Positions 43,946 to 53,919 are shown, counted from the stretch's first letter. The stretch: DNA of 64,000 nucleotides from Humibacter albus DSM 18994 (GCF_000421825.1 NZ_ATXT01000011.1:186001-250000), one strand, 5' to 3'. Numbers and translations: made by a program. Notes: generated by a model not told the origin, from the sequence alone.

Positions 43946-45246
43946 CGGCGCCTCGGTCGGCTCAGCACGCGCAGCCCCGCGGCGAGGGCCGCCGCGTCGC
44001 CGTGCCAGTGCACCACATCGGCTCCGATGGAGCGCAACTCGTGCATGCGCTCCTCGCGTAGTGCCAGCACGACGCGCAGGGCGAGCCGCTGGCGCTTGTC
44101 GAGGCCGCCCGTGTTCGGGACGGGCAGGGTGTCGACGACGAGCACGCGATGCCCTGCGGCACGCCACAACCCCGCGAGTCGCACGGGATCGCTGTCGAGC
44201 ACGGTGGTGAGCAGCAGCACCTGCGCACCGGAGGCGACGAGCGGCGTCCGTGCTCGTGAGAGCAGACGCGAGTGCGGGCTCGTGCGGGCGATGGCCGCGC
44301 CGAGACGTTCGCGGTGACGGCCTCCGGTGCCGCGTGGGATCGCTCCGCCTGCTCGGGAGAGCACCTGGAACGACACGGCATCGCCCTGCTCGCCGAACGC
44401 GGAGGCGAGCGACCATGCGGCCGAGCGCGCGACATCCATCGACGTCACACCGCTGATCGTGGGATCGCCGAGAGCCCAGTCGGCGACGGACTCTCCGACG
44501 TCGTCGGCGTCGTCGAGCACGATCGCCACGTCGAGGTCGCTGGTGGCGTTGGTACGCCGCACGAAGAGGTCGCCGGGGCGTCGGCCGAGGCGCGCCGTCG
44601 CCTTCCAGTCGATGCGCCGCAACCGGTCGCCGGGAGCGAACGGGTGGATGTCGCGGAACTCGCCTCCGTCGCCGGGCCTTCCCGACGCGTGAGCTCCGGT
44701 GAGCCCGCGCAGCCGCAGCGGAACGGGCAGCGACGCGACGCTCGTGAGCACCGGCTCGACGACGGCGCGGTGGGATGCCCGTGGCTCGGCTTCGGAGATG
44801 AAGGCCGCGTCGGTCGCGACGCCGCGCACCTGAACGGCCACGAGCTCCTGCTCGCCGGAGTGCGCCAGTGGCACGTGCGCGCGGAGGATCGCCGGTGGTG
44901 CAACGGCGAACCGCTGCGTCTCGAACCCGAGCGAGGTGACGCGCACCAGCACGAGTGGCACGTCGGGATCCGCCTCGATGACGATGTCGACGTCGGCGTG
45001 GTCGCTCTGCCTGCCCGTCGCAGGCTCGCCGTCGCTCCCGTCGCGATCGGTGTCGAGTCCAGAGGACCGTAGCGTCACGCGCGCCGACTCGTCCTCGCGT
45101 GGCCGGCGCAGGGCGAGCACCGCGGCGACGAGCAGCACCACCGCGATCACGGCCCCGTCCGGGCGGCCGAGCACGACAGAGACGACCGCGACGACGAGCG
45201 CGGTCACGGTGGTCGCGGCAGGAACCGCCGTGCGGCGCCAGGTCAT
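43942..45246 (-). CDS. DUF58 domain protein (MoxR-associated)
   Basis: Protein of 434 aa with two N-terminal membrane helices (residues 8-45) followed by a beta-rich region. The DUF58 signature GEFRDIHPFAPGDRLRRIDWKATARL lies near residue 215, and a vWA-like fold with IVLDDADDVGE follows. DUF58 proteins accompany MoxR ATPases in complexes linked to envelope or protein-complex maturation; their function is mostly unclear. ATG 45246 overlaps the moxR stop (ATGA), and its own stop overlaps the next gene. Confidence 0.88.
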   Translation of the reverse strand: MTWRRTAVPAATTVTALVVAVVSVVLGRPDGAVIAVVLLVAAVLALRRPREDESARVTLRSSGLDTDRDGSDGEPATGRQSDHADVDIVIEADPDVPLVLVRVTSLGFETQRFAVAPPAILRAHVPLAHSGEQELVAVQVRGVATDAAFISEAEPRASHRAVVEPVLTSVASLPVPLRLRGLTGAHASGRPGDGGEFRDIHPFAPGDRLRRIDWKATARLGRRPGDLFVRRTNATSDLDVAIVLDDADDVGESVADWALGDPTISGVTSMDVARSAAWSLASAFGEQGDAVSFQVLSRAGGAIPRGTGGRHRERLGAAIARTSPHSRLLSRARTPLVASGAQVLLLTTVLDSDPVRLAGLWRAAGHRVLVVDTLPVPNTGGLDKRQRLALRVVLALREERMHELRSIGADVVHWHGDAAALAAGLRVLSRPRRR

Positions 45247-46280
45247 CAGACTCCCGCGCCGCGGGCGGCGACCGGCGGCCCCGGAACGGCCTCCACGAGC
45301 CCGGCCACGATGCGCACCGGGTCGGTGCCCGCCGCCCACGCGGCCGGCGTGAGCGTCAGACGATGCGCGAGTGCGGGCACAGCCACTCGCTTGACGTCGT
45401 CCGGCGTCACGAAGTCCCGTCCGTCGATCACCGCGAGGGCACGCGAGACGAGCATGAGCGCCTGCGATCCCCGCGGCGAGGCACCCACCTCGACCGCGCG
45501 ATCGCGCCGGGTCGCGGCGGCCAGGTCGACGCAGTAGTGCACGATGTCGGGGTCGACGTGCACGAGTTCGACGCCGGCCTGCATGGCGCGCAGCCCCGTG
45601 GCATCCGTCACCGGGTCGACGTGCGCCACCTCGGTGCGCCGGGCGATGCGTCCGGTGAGCACTCGCTCCTCCTCGGCGCGGTCCGGATACCCGACGCTGA
45701 GCCGCACCAGGAACCTGTCGAGCTGCGCCTCGGGCAGCGCGTACGTGCCCTCGTATTCGATCGGGTTCGCCGTGGCGATGACGTGGAACGGGCTCGGCAG
45801 ACCGAAGCTGGTGCCCTCGACGGTGACCTGTCCCTCGGCCATCGCTTCCAGCAGTGCGGACTGGGTCTTCGGCGCCGTGCGGTTGAGCTCGTCGGCGAGC
45901 AGCAGGCCGGTGAACACCGGTCCGGGACGGAACACGAACTCGCCTGTGCCCGGTGCGTACACGTACGAGCCGGTGATGTCTGCCGGGAGCAGGTCGGGCG
46001 TGCATTGCAGGCGGCGGAACGGCAGTCCCATCGCCTGCGCGAGGCTGCGGGCGGCGAGCGTCTTGCCGAGGCCCGGCACGTCCTCGAACAGCACGTGACC
46101 CTTGGCCAGGATGCTCGCCAGCGCCACGCGCAGCGGCTCGCTCTGGCCGATCACCACCTCTTCGACGGCGTCGAGCACCGCGGCGGACCGCTTCGCGATC
46201 GTCGTGATGTCGGCGGGGCGGACCTCGGAGGGCTCGTCCGGATGCTCGGCGGCCCGAGCTTCGGGGTGTGTGTCGGTCAC
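45246..46280 (-). CDS. MoxR-family AAA+ ATPase
   Basis: Protein of 344 aa, a chaperone-like AAA+ ATPase. Walker A is EDVPGLGKTLAARSLA near residue 65. Walker B is GLLLADELNRTAPKTQSALLEAM, and the sensor region HVIATANPIEYEGTYALPEAQLDRF is typical of MoxR. The C-terminal lid domain is complete. GTG 46280 overlaps the preceding gene stop (GTGA); a longer frame to 46370 lies inside that gene. With DUF4129, DUF58 and two membrane proteins it forms a five-gene unit. Confidence 0.93.
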   Translation of the reverse strand: MTDTHPEARAAEHPDEPSEVRPADITTIAKRSAAVLDAVEEVVIGQSEPLRVALASILAKGHVLFEDVPGLGKTLAARSLAQAMGLPFRRLQCTPDLLPADITGSYVYAPGTGEFVFRPGPVFTGLLLADELNRTAPKTQSALLEAMAEGQVTVEGTSFGLPSPFHVIATANPIEYEGTYALPEAQLDRFLVRLSVGYPDRAEEERVLTGRIARRTEVAHVDPVTDATGLRAMQAGVELVHVDPDIVHYCVDLAAATRRDRAVEVGASPRGSQALMLVSRALAVIDGRDFVTPDDVKRVAVPALAHRLTLTPAAWAAGTDPVRIVAGLVEAVPGPPVAARGAGV

Positions 46281-46825
46281 GGTGTCGGATGTCCTGTTCT
46301 CTTCGAGGGGGTTCCGAGTTTCTTCGTGGGGATACCGAGGCGATCCAGCGCGTCCAGCGCGTCGAGGCACGCGCTCAGTGCGGCCGCGGACGGAAGGATG
46401 CCTCCGGGCGCCACGAGAGCGTCGTAGGCGGCCGATCCGATGGTCGCGACGATCTTGTCACGGTCGGCCTCGGCGGCGAGGTCGAGGCCGTGGCGCGCCA
46501 GTCGCCGGGAGGCGAGCTCGCGCACGGCCCGGATCGCGGGCTCCCTTACCGAGCCGCGGTGGGTCCGGAAAGCCCACGCCAGTCGTGCGACGTCCGACCG
46601 GGTGCCGGCCGTGGGCGCTTGCTCGGTGACGGGCCAGGGCACCGTGGCGGAGCCGCGGAAGGCCGCCCAGACGAGGCAGAGCGCCACGATGAGCATCCCG
46701 AGCGCGATCGAGAAGTACACCTCGACGCCGAGGTACCAGAGCAGCGCGGCAACCGCGGCGCCGGCGATCGCAGACCAGACGACACCGGCGACGCTGAACG
46801 TGTGACGCGGAACGGGTTCGCTCAT
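46277..46825 (-). CDS. Unknown membrane protein in MoxR cluster
   Basis: Protein of 182 aa with two helices near residues 12-30 and 33-52 and a cytoplasmic region with many Ala and Arg. It has no motif that I recognise; genes of this type between DUF4129 and MoxR are common in actinobacteria. ATG 46825 overlaps the DUF4129 gene (ATGA) and its stop overlaps moxR (GTGA). Confidence 0.65.
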   Translation of the reverse strand: MSEPVPRHTFSVAGVVWSAIAGAAVAALLWYLGVEVYFSIALGMLIVALCLVWAAFRGSATVPWPVTEQAPTAGTRSDVARLAWAFRTHRGSVREPAIRAVRELASRRLARHGLDLAAEADRDKIVATIGSAAYDALVAPGGILPSAAALSACLDALDALDRLGIPTKKLGTPSKRTGHPTP

Positions 46826-47577
46826 GGCGCAGCTCCGCCGGAACCGGCGCGGTCGTGCCAGGAGGCACGCAGGCGCACAAGGCATTCGCGGGCCTGCGCC
46901 ACCGTGGATGCGTCGGCGGCGTGTCCGCCGAATCGCACCTCTTGATACAGGCGCAGCAGCGTGTCTGCGGCGTCGTGGTCGGTGTCGAGGCGCGCAATGA
47001 TGCGGGAGGTGTACTCGGCCGGGGTCTCGGCGGGGCGACGTCGCACGCCTGAGGCGGCAGCGGCATCCTGCAGGCCGAGCCAGGCACGCTCGATGGCGTC
47101 GTGCGGATCACGGGCATCGTCGAGGAGCTCGATCGCCCGCGCGATGCCGGTCACCACCGCCGGCGCGGCCACGTCGTCGTCGGGAGTCGACGGCGTCGGC
47201 GTCGTGATCGGCAGAACCGCGGCCGGACGCGTCTCGGTGAGCATGGCGGGCCGTCGCAGCAGACGCCGCAGGAGGTAGACGAGCACAAGCGCGAGCACGA
47301 TGGCCGCCACGATCGCCGCGACGAGCCACGGATGCCACTGCACTCCCGACTCCGCGTGTCGGGCCCCCTCGTTCGGTGCCGTGGTCTGCTGCGGTCCCGA
47401 GAACGTGCGCTGGGGGGCGATCGAGGCCGGGGTCGGGATCCAGCGCGGCTGCCCGGTGCGGACGGGGCCGGCGACCAGCACGCCAGCGACGACGATCACC
47501 CCGAGCGCGACGACTCCGGCCACGGCGCCGGCGCGCCCGAGGCGCGGCCTCGTCACCCTGTCGCGTCCGTTGCTCAC
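46822..47577 (-). CDS. DUF4129 domain membrane protein
   Basis: Protein of 251 aa. An N-terminal helix (residues 16-36) precedes an extracytoplasmic Thr/Gln/Pro-rich stretch, a second helix lies at residues 83-107, and the DUF4129-like C-terminus has AIERAWLGLQDAA, RPAETPAEYTSRI and LLRLYQEVRFGG. Such domains follow transglutaminase modules in other bacteria, but none is present here. GTG 47577 has TAGCGT ending 6 nt upstream, which suggests that it starts the MoxR operon as a leaderless message. Confidence 0.8.
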   Translation of the reverse strand: MSNGRDRVTRPRLGRAGAVAGVVALGVIVVAGVLVAGPVRTGQPRWIPTPASIAPQRTFSGPQQTTAPNEGARHAESGVQWHPWLVAAIVAAIVLALVLVYLLRRLLRRPAMLTETRPAAVLPITTPTPSTPDDDVAAPAVVTGIARAIELLDDARDPHDAIERAWLGLQDAAAASGVRRRPAETPAEYTSRIIARLDTDHDAADTLLRLYQEVRFGGHAADASTVAQARECLVRLRASWHDRAGSGGAAP

Positions 47578-47583
47578 GCGTTC

Positions 47584-47589
47584 ACGCTA
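47584..47589 (-). promoter_or_regulatory. Leaderless -10 box (TAGCGT) of the MoxR/DUF4129 operon
   Basis: TAGCGT on the minus strand ends 6 nt before GTG 47577. Confidence 0.5.
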
Positions 47590-47640
47590 GCGCGCTCGGC
47601 TTCGCCCCTTCACCGTCTGCCCGGCCGGGGCGCTCGGCGC

Positions 47641-49737
47641 TCACGCGTGCCCGGCCTTCTCCATCTGGCGCAGGTCGCGCTTCAGATCGCCCAGCTCGTC
47701 GCGCAGGCGGGCGGCCAGCTCGAACTTGAGCTCGCCGGCGGCCGCGAGCATCTGGTCGTTGAGATCGGCTATGAGCGACTCCAGCTCTTCCGCGCCCTCG
47801 GCAGCGATGCCCTCGCGCCGCAGGTTCGGTGTCGGTGCCTTGCGGCCGCCTCCCCCGCCGTCCTTCGTCTTCTTGCCGCCCTTGCTTCGCGAGGCGAGCA
47901 GCTTCTCGGTGTCGGCCTCCTCGCGCGCCAGCACGTCGGTGATGTCGGCGATGCGCTTGCGCAGCGGCTGCGGGTCGATGCCGTTCACGCGGTTGTACTC
48001 GACCTGCTTCTCGCGGCGCCGGTTCGTCTCCTCGATGGCCTGCTTCATCGAATCGGTGAGCACGTCGGCGTACATGTGCACCTCGCCCGAGACGTTGCGG
48101 GCGGCGCGGCCGATGGTCTGGATGAGCGAGGTCGATGAGCGCAGGAAGCCCTCCTTGTCGGCGTCCAGGATGGCCACGAGCGACACCTCGGGCAGGTCCA
48201 ACCCCTCCCGCAGCAGGTTGATGCCCACTAGCACGTCATAGACGCCCTGGCGCAGCTCGGTGAGGAGCTCCACGCGGCGCAGGGTGTCGACATCCGAGTG
48301 CAGGTAGCGCACCCGCACGCCCGCCTCGGCGAGGTAGTCGGTGAGTTCCTCCGCCATCTTCTTCGTCAGCGTCGTAACGAGCACGCGTTCGTCGCGTTCG
48401 ACCCGCAGGCGGATCTCCTCCAGCAGGTCGTCGATCTGTCCCTTCGTCGGCTTGACGACGATCTCGGGATCGACGAGCCCGGTCGGGCGGATGATCTGCT
48501 CCACGATGCCGTCGGCGATGCCGAGCTCGTACCGGCCCGGCGTGGCCGACATGTAGACGGTCTGTCCGATGCGCTGCGTGAACTCCTCCCACTTCAGAGG
48601 GCGGTTGTCGAGGGCGCTCGGGAGCCGGAAGCCGTGGTCGACGAGCGTGCGCTTGCGCGAGGCGTCCCCTTCGTACATGGCGCCGATCTGCGGCACGGTC
48701 ACGTGGGATTCGTCGATGATGAGAAGGAAGTCCTCGGGAAAGTAGTCGAGCAGGCAGTGCGGGGCCTCCCCGGGCTGCCTGCCGTCGATGTGCCGCGAAT
48801 AGTTCTCGATGCCGGAGCAGAACCCGATCTGCTCCATCATCTCCAGGTCGAAGCCCGTTCGCATGCGCAGCCGCTGAGCCTCGAGCAGTTTGCCCTGTCG
48901 CTCGAGCTCCTGCAGGCGTTCGGCGAGTTCGATCTTGATCGTGCCGATGGCGCGCTGCATGGTCTCGGGGCTGGCGGCGTAGTGGGTCGCCGGGAAGACG
49001 GACACGGCATCCAGCTGCTTGATCACCTCACCGGTGAGCGGATGCAGTGAGTACAGCGCCTCGATCTCGTCGCCGAACAGCTCGATGCGGATCGCGTGCT
49101 CCTCGTACATCGGGATGATCTCGATGGTGTCGCCGCGCACGCGGAACTTGCCGCGCGAGAAGTCGATGTCGTTGCGCTGGTACTGCATGTTGACGAACAT
49201 GCGGATGATGGCATCCCGCCCGATGTTCTGGCCCACCTGAAGAGCGGCCATGGCGTCGAGGTACTCCTCGGCGGCGCCGAGACCGTAGATGCAGGACACG
49301 GTGGAGACCACCACCACGTCGCGCCGGCTGAGCAGCGAGTTGGTCGTGGAGTGCCGCAGCCGTTCCACTTCGGCGTTGACCGACGAGTCCTTCTCGATGA
49401 AGGTGTCGGTCTGCGGGACGTAGGCCTCGGGCTGGTAGTAGTCGTAGTACGAGACGAAGTACTCCACCGCGTTGTGCGGCATGAGGTCGCGGAACTCGTT
49501 CGCGAGCTGCGCGGCCAGCGTCTTGTTGTGCGACAGCACGAGCGTCGGACGCTGCACCTGCTCGATGAGCCAGGCCGCTGTCGCCGACTTGCCGGTGCCG
49601 GTCGCGCCGAGCAGCACGACGTCGGTCTCGCCGGCGTTGATGCGGCCCGCGAGCTCGCGGATCGCCTGCGGCTGGTCGCCGCTCGGGGCGTACTCGCTGA
49701 CGACCTCGAACGGGCGGACGGCGCGAGTGGCTTGCAT
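47641..49737 (-). CDS. uvrB: Excinuclease ABC subunit B
   Basis: Protein of 698 aa, the damage-verifying helicase of excision repair. It contains [13 protein letters not shown] (Walker A) near residue 42, the beta-hairpin region [17 protein letters not shown], the DEAD-like DESHV, helicase block [16 protein letters not shown] and QTIGRAARN. The UVR domain with [14 protein letters not shown] is at the C-terminus. ATG 49737 gives [14 protein letters not shown] and fits a TAGGAT box 7 nt upstream; ATG 49746 in the same frame would overlap that box. Confidence 0.97.
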   Translation of the reverse strand: MQATRAVRPFEVVSEYAPSGDQPQAIRELAGRINAGETDVVLLGATGTGKSATAAWLIEQVQRPTLVLSHNKTLAAQLANEFRDLMPHNAVEYFVSYYDYYQPEAYVPQTDTFIEKDSSVNAEVERLRHSTTNSLLSRRDVVVVSTVSCIYGLGAAEEYLDAMAALQVGQNIGRDAIIRMFVNMQYQRNDIDFSRGKFRVRGDTIEIIPMYEEHAIRIELFGDEIEALYSLHPLTGEVIKQLDAVSVFPATHYAASPETMQRAIGTIKIELAERLQELERQGKLLEAQRLRMRTGFDLEMMEQIGFCSGIENYSRHIDGRQPGEAPHCLLDYFPEDFLLIIDESHVTVPQIGAMYEGDASRKRTLVDHGFRLPSALDNRPLKWEEFTQRIGQTVYMSATPGRYELGIADGIVEQIIRPTGLVDPEIVVKPTKGQIDDLLEEIRLRVERDERVLVTTLTKKMAEELTDYLAEAGVRVRYLHSDVDTLRRVELLTELRQGVYDVLVGINLLREGLDLPEVSLVAILDADKEGFLRSSTSLIQTIGRAARNVSGEVHMYADVLTDSMKQAIEETNRRREKQVEYNRVNGIDPQPLRKRIADITDVLAREEADTEKLLASRSKGGKKTKDGGGGGRKAPTPNLRREGIAAEGAEELESLIADLNDQMLAAAGELKFELAARLRDELGDLKRDLRQMEKAGHA

Positions 49738-49744
49738 GGATTCC

Positions 49745-49750
49745 ATCCTA
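49745..49750 (-). promoter_or_regulatory. Leaderless -10 box (TAGGAT) of uvrB
   Basis: TAGGAT on the minus strand ends 7 nt before ATG 49737, the same arrangement as uvrA. Confidence 0.55.
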
Positions 49751-49787
49751 GAAAGGACGACCGACACTCGCTCCGGCCCCGGGCGAA

Positions 49788-49803
49788 CGCCGGTGACCCG
49801 GCG
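49788..49803 (-). terminator. Short GC hairpin after the MFS gene
   Basis: Perfect 6-bp stem CGCCGG-TGAC-CCGGCG, 15 nt past the MFS stop and before uvrB. The stem is short and no T-run follows. Confidence 0.35.
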
Positions 49804-49818
49804 CACGTGGACAGCGAG

Positions 49819-51141
49819 TCACGCGCTCTCGATGGTGCCGGTGTCGCCGGACGAGGACTTCGGCCGCACGGCCTTCGGGCGCATCGCACCCGCGAGCACC
49901 GTGGCGGCCAGCAGGATGCCGATCGAGACACCGAACGGCCACGCGAAGCCGCCCGTGGCGTCGACTAGGGCACCCACGATGATCGGTGAGACGATGCCCG
50001 CGATGCCGAAACCGGTGTTCATCATGCCGCTGGCGGTCCCCGACCACAGCGGCGCGACATCCATCGGGATCGCCCAGAGCTGCGCGTTCGTCAACTCGAG
50101 GAAGAAGAACGAGAGCGCCAGCGCCACGACCGTGACGGTGAGAGGCGGCGTGAACACGAGCGGGACGAGGCAGAGCCCTGAGCCGATGAAGCCGATCAGC
50201 AGGAGCGTGCGACGGGATGCCTGCGCCCGCCATCCGCGCCGGATCAGCAGGTCGCTGAGCACGCCGCCCAGCGTGTCGCCCACCACGCCGCCGATCAGCA
50301 CGAGCGAGGTGAGCAGGCCGTACTTCGCGATGTCCTGGTGGTAGACGTCGGAGAGCAGTGTGGGAATCCAGGTGAAGAACACCCAGGCGACCCAGCCGTA
50401 GGCGAAATCGACGAGTGTGACGGGCAGGATGGTGCGGATCAAGCGACGCCACGGCACGGGCGGCAGGTCGGCCGCCTTCGGCGCCTCCGGCACCTCGGTG
50501 AGCTCCTGCTTCGTGATGCCCTTCATCTCTTTCGGGCGATCGCGGAACATGGCGTACCAGAGCAGCGCCCACAGCATGCTCAGGATGCCGATGAAGATGA
50601 ACGAGGACCGCCAGCCGGAGAAGACGATCAGCGCCGCCACCACGATCGGCGCCACCGCCGTGCCGAGGCGGGATGCGGAGTGCACGACGCCCTGCACCAG
50701 CCCGTTGCGGTCCGGCGGCACCCAGCGGCTCATCGCCTGGGTGGCCGTGGGGAACGTCGCCGATTCGCTGAATCCGAGGATCGCGCGCGCGATGAGCAGT
50801 GTGACGAGGCCGACGGCGAGGCCGGTGAACAGGGTGGAGAGACCCCAGAGCAGACCGAGGATCAGCAACGCTCTGCGCGGGCCGATCTTCTCGCCGACCC
50901 ACCCGCCGAAGATCTGCAGCACCGCGTAGAAGAGGGCGAACACGGAGGCGGCGAGCCCGAACTCGGCGTTGGTGAGGTGGAACTCCTTGATGATGCTCGG
51001 GCCGGCCGTGGCGATGTTGTTCCGGTCGAAGTACGCGATGAAGTACATGACGCAGAGCAGCACCACGACGCGGCCGCGTCGGCGATGCACGAGAAGAGGC
51101 GTTGCGCGCGTCGCCCCGCGTTTCGGTCCCGTCGCCGTCAT
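49819..51141 (-). CDS. MFS transporter (anion:cation symporter type)
   Basis: Protein of 440 aa with 12 predicted helices. The first helix MYFIAYFDRNNIATAGPSI and the loop WVGEKIGPRRALL (MFS motif A) match the ACS group that imports organic acid anions such as sugar acids or aromatic acids. A basic 20-residue N-terminus precedes helix 1. The substrate is not predictable. It lies 43 nt after the acyltransferase gene and probably belongs to the same transcript. Confidence 0.85.
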   Translation of the reverse strand: MTATGPKRGATRATPLLVHRRRGRVVVLLCVMYFIAYFDRNNIATAGPSIIKEFHLTNAEFGLAASVFALFYAVLQIFGGWVGEKIGPRRALLILGLLWGLSTLFTGLAVGLVTLLIARAILGFSESATFPTATQAMSRWVPPDRNGLVQGVVHSASRLGTAVAPIVVAALIVFSGWRSSFIFIGILSMLWALLWYAMFRDRPKEMKGITKQELTEVPEAPKAADLPPVPWRRLIRTILPVTLVDFAYGWVAWVFFTWIPTLLSDVYHQDIAKYGLLTSLVLIGGVVGDTLGGVLSDLLIRRGWRAQASRRTLLLIGFIGSGLCLVPLVFTPPLTVTVVALALSFFFLELTNAQLWAIPMDVAPLWSGTASGMMNTGFGIAGIVSPIIVGALVDATGGFAWPFGVSIGILLAATVLAGAMRPKAVRPKSSSGDTGTIESA

Positions 51142-51184
51142 CGGCTCAGCCCGTCGGCATCGGTTCTCGACAGAGTCGGCCGTG

Positions 51185-52420
51185 TCATCCCGGAGGCACC
51201 TCGAGCTGCTTCGCCCGGTGCCTGCGCGAGGAGAAGCGGCGCCCGGTGAGTGCCAGGCTGAGCGGCGTACGGCGCGCGGCCTCCGTCACGAGCACGGCGC
51301 CGAGAATGACGAGGATGTAGGTCACGAGCGTGAGCCACGGCGTCGGCACCGTGCGCTCCAGCCAGTCGTCGCCGACCCAGAGCAGGACCCAGATGAACAT
51401 CGGGTGCGCCAGGAAGATACCGAACGATCGGTCGGACGCCGTGTCGACGAAGCGTGCCGTCAGCGAGCCGATGCGGCGTCGGTCGGCCCACCAGGTGCCG
51501 ACGGCGAGGAAGCCGAGCGAGACGGCGACGCCCCACACGATGACGGCCGGCTGCATCGGGGTGCCGGCGCCGTAGAGGCTCGCGCCACGGAGCCGCTCGA
51601 CACCGTAACCGGCGAGCATGATCCCGGCGGCACCGAGCACGATCCAGCCGATCAGACCGCGTCGTGCCCGGACCCAGGCCAAAAAGGCCGTGTGGTGGTC
51701 CGCGGCGACGGCACCGGCGAGGATGAAGAACGAATAGGTGAAAACGATCTGTTTCGCCCAGTGGCCGTACCACCCGGTGGTGTGCGGCGCGTAGTGGTAC
51801 CACGACATGAGTCCGGCCTGCACGACGAGCCCCGCGAGCAGCAGCATCCAGTGCCGGCCCCGGGTGCGGCGCACGAGCCAGATGATCACGGGTACGAGCA
51901 GATAGACCTGCATCGTCACGAGAAGGAAGTACAGGTGGTACCACGCGCTGCCGGTCAGGGTGGCGAACACGAACTTCACCAGAAGGTCCCACAGTGAACC
52001 ACTCGGAGTGTGCAGGTAGCCGGCGACCACGTAAATCGCCGACCACACCACGTAAGGCACTCCGACCAGCAGGAAGCGCTTCGGCCAGAACTTGCGCATC
52101 GAGACCGGCCTGGCCTCGTAGGAGTAGAGCAGCACGAACGCGGTGAGCGCGAAGAACACCTCGCGCGTGAAGTGCAGCAGGTCCAGCACCAGATAGAGCG
52201 CCACGTCATCGGAAGCGATGGTGTGGCTCGTGGTGTGCACGGCGATCACGCAGAGGAACGTGAGGATGCGCACGATGTCGATCGCGTAGAGGTGACCGCC
52301 GTGCGGCCTCGACGATGCCCCGGCATCGTCGGTGTTCCTGTTCGAGCCTCGAACTGTCGGGTCTCGCACTGTCCGGCTCCGCGCGCTCCGGTCGTCATCT
52401 CCGCCGAAAGCCGCGCTCAT
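51185..52420 (-). CDS. Acyltransferase-3 family membrane protein
   Basis: Protein of 411 aa with about ten helices. The family begins with LYAIDIVRILTFLCVIAVHTTSH, which holds the conserved Arg and catalytic His of acyltransferase-3. SAWYHLYFLLVTMQVYLLVP is the next typical block, and FGIFLAHPMFIWVLL is near the end. It would transfer acyl groups to a sugar or lipid at the membrane. The first 40 residues are hydrophilic and may include extra length. ATG 52420 overlaps the ligase stop (ATGA), so acyl donor activation and transfer may be linked. Confidence 0.88.
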   Translation of the reverse strand: MSAAFGGDDDRSARSRTVRDPTVRGSNRNTDDAGASSRPHGGHLYAIDIVRILTFLCVIAVHTTSHTIASDDVALYLVLDLLHFTREVFFALTAFVLLYSYEARPVSMRKFWPKRFLLVGVPYVVWSAIYVVAGYLHTPSGSLWDLLVKFVFATLTGSAWYHLYFLLVTMQVYLLVPVIIWLVRRTRGRHWMLLLAGLVVQAGLMSWYHYAPHTTGWYGHWAKQIVFTYSFFILAGAVAADHHTAFLAWVRARRGLIGWIVLGAAGIMLAGYGVERLRGASLYGAGTPMQPAVIVWGVAVSLGFLAVGTWWADRRRIGSLTARFVDTASDRSFGIFLAHPMFIWVLLWVGDDWLERTVPTPWLTLVTYILVILGAVLVTEAARRTPLSLALTGRRFSSRRHRAKQLEVPPG

Positions 52421-53913
52421 TCGGTCCCGTCCGCCGGCTCGGCGACGGCGGCGCGCAGCCTCACGCGCTGCACCTTCCCGGTGGCGGCGCGCGGCACATC
52501 GTCGACGACCGTGATGGTGCGGGGGCGCTTGAAGCGCGGCAGACGCTGTTCGGCCACCAACCGGAGCCGGTCGACGAGCGCGTCATCATCCTCAGCGCTG
52601 CGGATGCTCTCGGCCGGGATCACGAACGCGACGGGCACCGACCCGAGCACCTCGTCGGGAGCACCGACCACCACCACCTCGCGCACCGCGGGATCGGTGA
52701 GCAGAGCCTCCTCGACCTCGAGCGGATAGACCTTTTCGCCGCCACGATTGATCACGTCGTCGACGCGACCGGCGAGCGTGATGTAGCCGTCGGCATCCCG
52801 CGACCCGAGATCGCCGGTGCGCAGCCACCCCTCCGTGTCGAAGCGGTCGGCTGCGGCGCCCGCGAAGTAGGAGCGCACGACGCCGCGGCCACGGATCCAC
52901 AGCTCGGCCACCGTGCCGTCGGGCACGACTCCTGCGCCGTCGCGCACCTGCACCTCGGTGCCCACGGGGATGCCGACAGTGCCCGCGCGCGGTGCGTCGA
53001 CCGGTGTGGCCGTGATCTGGCTGGATGCCTCGGTCATGCCATAGCTGACGACGAGCGGGATGGCGATGAACGCGTCGGCGACAGGTCCGGGCAGCGGTGC
53101 CGATGCCGTGCGGATGAGCCGCAGGCCCGGCGGCGGCACGATCGGCTCGGTGGCGAGCACCGCGAGGATGGCGGGGACGGCGTTGATCCAGGTGATGCGG
53201 CGCTGCGCCATCAACGGCCAGAAGTCGGTGCGGTGGAATCGCCGGTCGAGGACGAGCGTCGCCCCGGCGTTCAGGGTGGCGAGCAGCCCCACCACCTCGG
53301 CGTTGATGTGGAACAGCGGGAGCGGGTTGTAGCCGCGGTCGCTCTCGGTGAGCCGCAGGTGCCGCCCGACCGCGGAGCCCACGAAGGCGAGCCGGTCGGC
53401 GGTGAGCTCGACGCCTTTGGGCTTGCCGGTCGATCCCGAGGTGAAGAGCATGGCGGAGCCGCCGTCGCGGAACAGGCTGGATGCATCCACCTCGGCGCGA
53501 TGTTCGCGCTGCGGGTCCGGCACGGGTAACGGTCGCAGCCCGGCTTCGGCTGCCCGCTCCGGGTCGTCGGCGACGAGCGCTTTCGGTCCATCGACGAGCC
53601 CTGCCAGGCGCCGGATGTCCGCCACGCCGAGTGCCGGATCCATCGGGACCGAACGGTGCCCGGCGGCCACGAGCGCCAGGTGTGCGAGCGCGAACGCGAG
53701 TGGGTCGGCGATCTGCACGAAGACCGTGGTCGGCTCCCCCAGCGCCGCCGCCCGGAGGAAATCCGTGACCCCGGCAAGCAGGTCGGCATACGTCAGCGCG
53801 CGATCGCTCCTGGCGTCTTCGAGGTAGTGCCGCTGGCCGTTCTCGGCGGCACGGCGCACGATCAACTCCCCGATCGTGGGGAAATCCGTCTCGTCGATCC
53901 GCTCGCGTGCCAC
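52417..53913 (-). CDS. AMP-dependent acyl-CoA ligase (ANL superfamily)
   Basis: Protein of 498 aa that activates a carboxylic acid with ATP and joins it to CoA or another thiol. Motifs are complete: LFTSGSTGKPKGVEL (P-loop) near residue 155, YGMTEASS, WLRTGDLG, VDDVINRGGEKVYPLEVEE and the catalytic Lys in RAATGKVQR. The acid is not predictable. GTG 53913 has TACCAT ending 6 nt upstream, so it probably opens a leaderless operon with the acyltransferase and MFS genes. Confidence 0.9.
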   Translation of the reverse strand: MARERIDETDFPTIGELIVRRAAENGQRHYLEDARSDRALTYADLLAGVTDFLRAAALGEPTTVFVQIADPLAFALAHLALVAAGHRSVPMDPALGVADIRRLAGLVDGPKALVADDPERAAEAGLRPLPVPDPQREHRAEVDASSLFRDGGSAMLFTSGSTGKPKGVELTADRLAFVGSAVGRHLRLTESDRGYNPLPLFHINAEVVGLLATLNAGATLVLDRRFHRTDFWPLMAQRRITWINAVPAILAVLATEPIVPPPGLRLIRTASAPLPGPVADAFIAIPLVVSYGMTEASSQITATPVDAPRAGTVGIPVGTEVQVRDGAGVVPDGTVAELWIRGRGVVRSYFAGAAADRFDTEGWLRTGDLGSRDADGYITLAGRVDDVINRGGEKVYPLEVEEALLTDPAVREVVVVGAPDEVLGSVPVAFVIPAESIRSAEDDDALVDRLRLVAEQRLPRFKRPRTITVVDDVPRAATGKVQRVRLRAAVAEPADGTE

Positions 53914-53919
53914 CTTTCG

